Source: QHXQ01 sp045807745
GTDB taxonomy: Bacteria > Acidobacteriota > Blastocatellia > Pyrinomonadales > Pyrinomonadaceae
NCBI GenBank assembly: GCA_045807745.1
Contig: JBJMGT010000015.1
Span: 186,001 to 250,000, forward strand
Direction: 5' to 3'
Length of the DNA: 64,000 nt
The notes below the pieces were generated by a model that was given only the letters and a program-made list of their open reading frames with translations, had not been told where the DNA came from and searched no databases. Shown in pieces: positions 61,448-64,000 of the stretch. The number at the start of each line of letters is the position of its first letter. The stretch's first letter is position 1. Position numbers and translations under genes: made by a program.

Positions 61448-61780
61448 GGCTGACGCTCCAGTTTCCGTCGGGCGCGTGTTTGAGGACGCGGCCGTGAAGA
61501 GTTAGATCAAACGAAAGTTGTTAGTCGTCTGTAATGCTGGTTCGTTGGAAAACGTTTGCTGTCTGCGCGCGATGGTTTGAACAAGTGCATAAGCAGGATG
61601 AGGAAACCTAATCGGCGCAAGTGCCCGCGAGGTGGGCGCATTCTACACCTTCAGGCCAGAATGGCAAGGAAAATTTTTCCACCACCCGCAAGAATTTTTG
61701 CTATAGTGCCCGCGCACACTACACCTGTGCCGCCGCGAGACTCCTCACGGCCACTTGAAACTAAGGAAAAACACGCTGTC
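61448..61780. other. Intergenic region upstream of the giant surface-protein gene
   Basis: About 330 bases. No supported gene. There is a GGAAAA/TTTTCC palindrome near 61668-61680 and a TATAGT on the plus strand near 61692 without a good -35. The promoter of the giant gene was not identified. Confidence 0.35.
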
Positions 61781-61993
61781 CTAGAACCGGGTCAGCACTT
61801 GCAGTAGGTTCAGCTCGATCTCTGTCAGCATGTTTGACGCTCCGGTCCAGATAATGCCGCTCGTTGACGGCGGTGGCGGTGGCGGTGGCGATGCCACCCC
61901 TGTCCAGATGATCCCGTCATCGGCAAATGCTGAAGGCGTAAGTATGAGCACCAGTACAAATGTTGCCAGAGCTTTTCGGCAGTTCTTCTTCAT
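61781..61993 (-). CDS. Small secreted peptide precursor with two GIIWTG repeats
   Basis: 70 residues from ATG at 61993, chosen because AGAGAGG lies 7 bases upstream. The longer in-frame start at 62110 would place 39 polar residues before the signal peptide. Signal peptide about 1-24 (cleavage after AFA). The mature peptide, about 46 residues, begins DDGIIWTG, then seven Pro, then SGIIWTG, then an amphipathic Leu-rich helix to the C-terminus. It is divergent from a TPR/Fis/receiver regulator. It may be a signal or bacteriocin-like precursor. No family recognised. Confidence 0.65.
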   Translation of the reverse strand: MKKNCRKALATFVLVLILTPSAFADDGIIWTGVASPPPPPPPSTSGIIWTGASNMLTEIELNLLQVLTRF

Positions 61994-62024
61994 CTTGATT
62001 CCTCTCTCTTGAGGTGGTTCAGTG

Positions 62025-62070
62025 AAACCAGAGCTATCTGGTTTAATTCGCGCCTTATCTGCTTGATAAG
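62025..62070. promoter_or_regulatory. Two palindromes in the divergent spacer of the peptide and TPR regulator
   Basis: AAACCAGA-gcta-TCTGGTTT (62025-62044) and CTTATC-tgctt-GATAAG (62054-62070) lie between the divergent starts. They could be operators for the Fis-type regulator or leader hairpins of the peptide transcript. No binding evidence. Confidence 0.4.
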
Positions 62071-62127
62071 ACGTAGCTTTGCCATGCTTGAAATAATTTT
62101 GCAAGCACAATGAAAGGCAACCCTCAC

Positions 62128-64000
62128 ATGGAATTAACTAATACATTATTGAGGCAATTAGACGATCCTACCTTGACCTATAATGAGCAAGCGCGCCTGC
62201 GCTGCTCTCTGGCAGAGGTTTTAGAGCAAGGGGGGCAGTATGAGGCCGCACGCGACGCGCTCGGAGAACTGTGGCAAGGCATAGGCCAGCGCCCGAATGT
62301 CGAAGAGTTAACAGACATGGTAGCCGCAGAATTAATCTTGCGCGCTGGCTCATTGTCCGGGTGGCTTGGTAGCATCCGGCAGATTGAAGGAGCACAGGAG
62401 ACGGCGAAAGATTTAATCAGCGAAGGTATCAGTCGCTTCCACACTTTAGGTGAACCCATAGGAGCAGCTACCGCGCAGTGTGAGTTAGGCTACTGCTATT
62501 GGCGAGAGGGCGCATATGACGAGGCACGCGTGATCTACGCCGATGCTTTAGAGAAAATACCTGATAACAATAATTCAGACCTCAGAGCAAAAATATTAGT
62601 ACGTAGTGCAATCGTTGAATCATGCAGTGGCCGGCATAACGATGCGCTTCGTATTCTGACGGACGCAAAGTCATTATTTGTAGCGAGCGATAATCACTCA
62701 TTAGTAGGTAAATTCCATAATGATCTCGGCAGTGTGCTTACGATATTAGGCGAGACTGAGCACCGCCCCGATTACATCGACCAAGCAATTCTTGAATATA
62801 CGGCCGCAGCATATCATTTTGAGGAAGCAGGGCATACAGGCTACCGCGCGAGTGCTGAAAACAACTTAGGGTTTTTGCTTTACACCATCGGCCGTTATGA
62901 GGACTCCCGCCAGCATCTGCATCACGCGCGACGGTTGTTTGCTAGTGTGAACGATAGCGGCCGGATCGCACAGGTCGATGATGTGCTCGCGCGTGTATTA
63001 CTGGCTGAGGGCAAACCGCGGATCGCGGCGAGGGTGATCGGTGCGGCGGTGCGGGCGCTGTCTAAGGGCGGGGAGCAGGGTTTGCTCGCAGAAGCGCTCA
63101 CGACGCAGGGGCGCGTGCTGGCGCGGCTCAATGATTCAGCCGCGTCGCAGGACAAGTTTCGCCAAGCGGCTGATCTGGCGGAGCAGGCGGGCGCGGTCGA
63201 GGATGCCGGGCGCGCGCTGCTGGCGCTGATCGAGGAGCATGGGGAATGGCTTGCAGAGCCGGAGTTGGTGGCCGCATACGAGCGCGCAGATGAATTGCTC
63301 AAAGCGACTCAGGACGCGGAGACTATCGCGCGGCTGCGGGCTTGTGCCCACCGCTTAGTCGCGGCGCGTCGCGTCGCCCTCCCGGCCGAAGTGAAGCGTA
63401 GGCGCGCGGACTTCTGGAGCAATTTCTCCCTGCCCAAACGAGTCCGAGCTTATGAAGCCAGATACATCCGCCGCGCGCTGCTTGAGGCTGGGGGTAGTGT
63501 GAGTCGCGCGGCCCGGCTGCTCGGTTTCAAACATCACGCCTCGTTGGTGGCTTTATTGCAAAGACGGCACAAGAGTCTAGCACATCTGCGCACGACGCCG
63601 GAGAAAAGAAAGCAAAGTATTATCCGCCTGCGCGGCCCGCGGCACACGCCTGACGTGCGGGCGAAGCTGCCTCTGCGCGTGCGCGCCATCCTACACGTAG
63701 AAGACAATCAGTTAGTGGCCGACTTAGTGCGCGATGTATTTGAACTGGAAGGTTGGCAGGTCAAGACGTTGGTTGAAGGCACACAAGCTTTGAGCCTGTT
63801 GGCCGGTAAAGCGCACTTCGACCTGCTGCTGCTTGATAATGATCTGCCGGGTCTCGGCGGCCTGGAACTCATACGCGAAGTGCGCCGACTCGCCCATCGC
63901 CAGCACGTACCGATTATCATGCTGTCCGCCGATGATGTTAAGGCATTAGCGGAGCGGGCCGGCGCGGACGTGTTTTTACGTAAGCCCGAAGATATTCCTG
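62128..64000 (+). CDS. TPR - Fis-type HTH - response-receiver regulator (3' end outside window)
   Basis: 624 residues visible, open to the window end. ATG at 62128 has AAAGG upstream; ATG at 62110 is also in frame. Tandem TPR-like helical repeats (about 1-410; for example ATAQCELGYCYWREGAYDEA and SAENNLGFLLYTIGRYEDS) lead to a Fis/HTH_8 helix-turn-helix (about 440-480; RRALLEAGGSVSRAARLLGF). A response-regulator receiver domain (about 520 to end) follows, with the phospho-acceptor Asp in LLLLDNDLPG and the Lys in FLRKPED. The DNA-binding domain in the middle and receiver at the end is an unusual order. The first half is AT-richer. It could sense a peptide through its TPRs. Confidence 0.82.
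   Translation, partial: MELTNTLLRQLDDPTLTYNEQARLRCSLAEVLEQGGQYEAARDALGELWQGIGQRPNVEELTDMVAAELILRAGSLSGWLGSIRQIEGAQETAKDLISEGISRFHTLGEPIGAATAQCELGYCYWREGAYDEARVIYADALEKIPDNNNSDLRAKILVRSAIVESCSGRHNDALRILTDAKSLFVASDNHSLVGKFHNDLGSVLTILGETEHRPDYIDQAILEYTAAAYHFEEAGHTGYRASAENNLGFLLYTIGRYEDSRQHLHHARRLFASVNDSGRIAQVDDVLARVLLAEGKPRIAARVIGAAVRALSKGGEQGLLAEALTTQGRVLARLNDSAASQDKFRQAADLAEQAGAVEDAGRALLALIEEHGEWLAEPELVAAYERADELLKATQDAETIARLRACAHRLVAARRVALPAEVKRRRADFWSNFSLPKRVRAYEARYIRRALLEAGGSVSRAARLLGFKHHASLVALLQRRHKSLAHLRTTPEKRKQSIIRLRGPRHTPDVRAKLPLRVRAILHVEDNQLVADLVRDVFELEGWQVKTLVEGTQALSLLAGKAHFDLLLLDNDLPGLGGLELIREVRRLAHRQHVPIIMLSADDVKALAERAGADVFLRKPEDIP

Noticed and set aside
61668..61697. TATAGT and a GGAAAA/TTTTCC palindrome as a plus-strand promoter.
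   Set aside because: No acceptable -35 and no plus-strand gene for over 400 bases.

Overview
The window reads as a GC-rich chromosomal segment of a soil-type bacterium, most likely an Acidobacteriota of the Blastocatellia kind. This is an inference from several traits: a Solibacter-type (TIGR03437-like) surface domain, a sedolisin protease ending in DUF4214, a lamin-tail giant protein, ECF sigma/anti-sigma pairs, and heptanucleotide-repeat hairpins between genes. No rRNA, tRNA, CRISPR array, prophage or insertion sequence was recognised.

Layout. 1-444: C-terminal end of a TPR-like gene. 505-1358: a palindrome cluster followed by a single integron-type gene cassette with its own attC site. 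1453-3001 (minus): ECF sigma factor, membrane anti-sigma-like protein, Spy/CpxP-like periplasmic protein. 3202-9267 (minus): a three-gene redox operon behind a good sigma-70 promoter. It encodes a protein with two cyclic-nucleotide-binding-like domains, [4Fe-4S] clusters and membrane helices, an FHA/heptaheme cytochrome c, and a membrane Fe-S/FAD oxidoreductase. 9586-13033: a second ECF/anti-sigma pair and a catalytically degenerate HtrA-like PDZ protein. 13246-16660: circularly permuted ATP-grasp, PilZ protein, unknown protein, YbdK-type glutamate-cysteine ligase. 16852-21604 (minus): DyP peroxidase, a duplicated-domain membrane protein and a GST-P450 fusion, driven by a consensus promoter. 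21949-23084 (minus): two integron-type cassettes with two attC sites, inserted 15 bp upstream of that promoter. 23223-24754: glutamine-amidotransferase-like protein and an unknown protein. 24820-40558 (minus): NADH dehydrogenase operon nuoABCDEFGH-JKLM-(thioredoxin)-nuoN, without nuoI. 40810-45042: unknown protein, ThiS, membrane protein, SPFH-family protein. 45379-50700: modular secreted sedolisin. 50752-53681: CadC-like regulator divergent from thiG. 53729-61447: a 2572-residue lamin-tail/Ig/beta-propeller exported protein. 61781-64000: a small secreted peptide with two GIIWTG repeats, divergent from a TPR-Fis-receiver regulator that runs off the window.

Most notable. (1) Three attC-like sites with matching cassette boundaries and no integrase in view, at two separate loci, each beginning beside a palindrome cluster. 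(2) A redox operon that fuses signalling domains (FHA, CNB) to heme, Fe-S and flavin modules. (3) A possible secreted-peptide/TPR-regulator pair. (4) Five intergenic spacers built from inverted arms of different 7-bp tandem repeats. (5) A GST-P450 fusion in an operon with a DyP peroxidase.

Functional assignments rest on motifs read by eye. No database or structure search was run.
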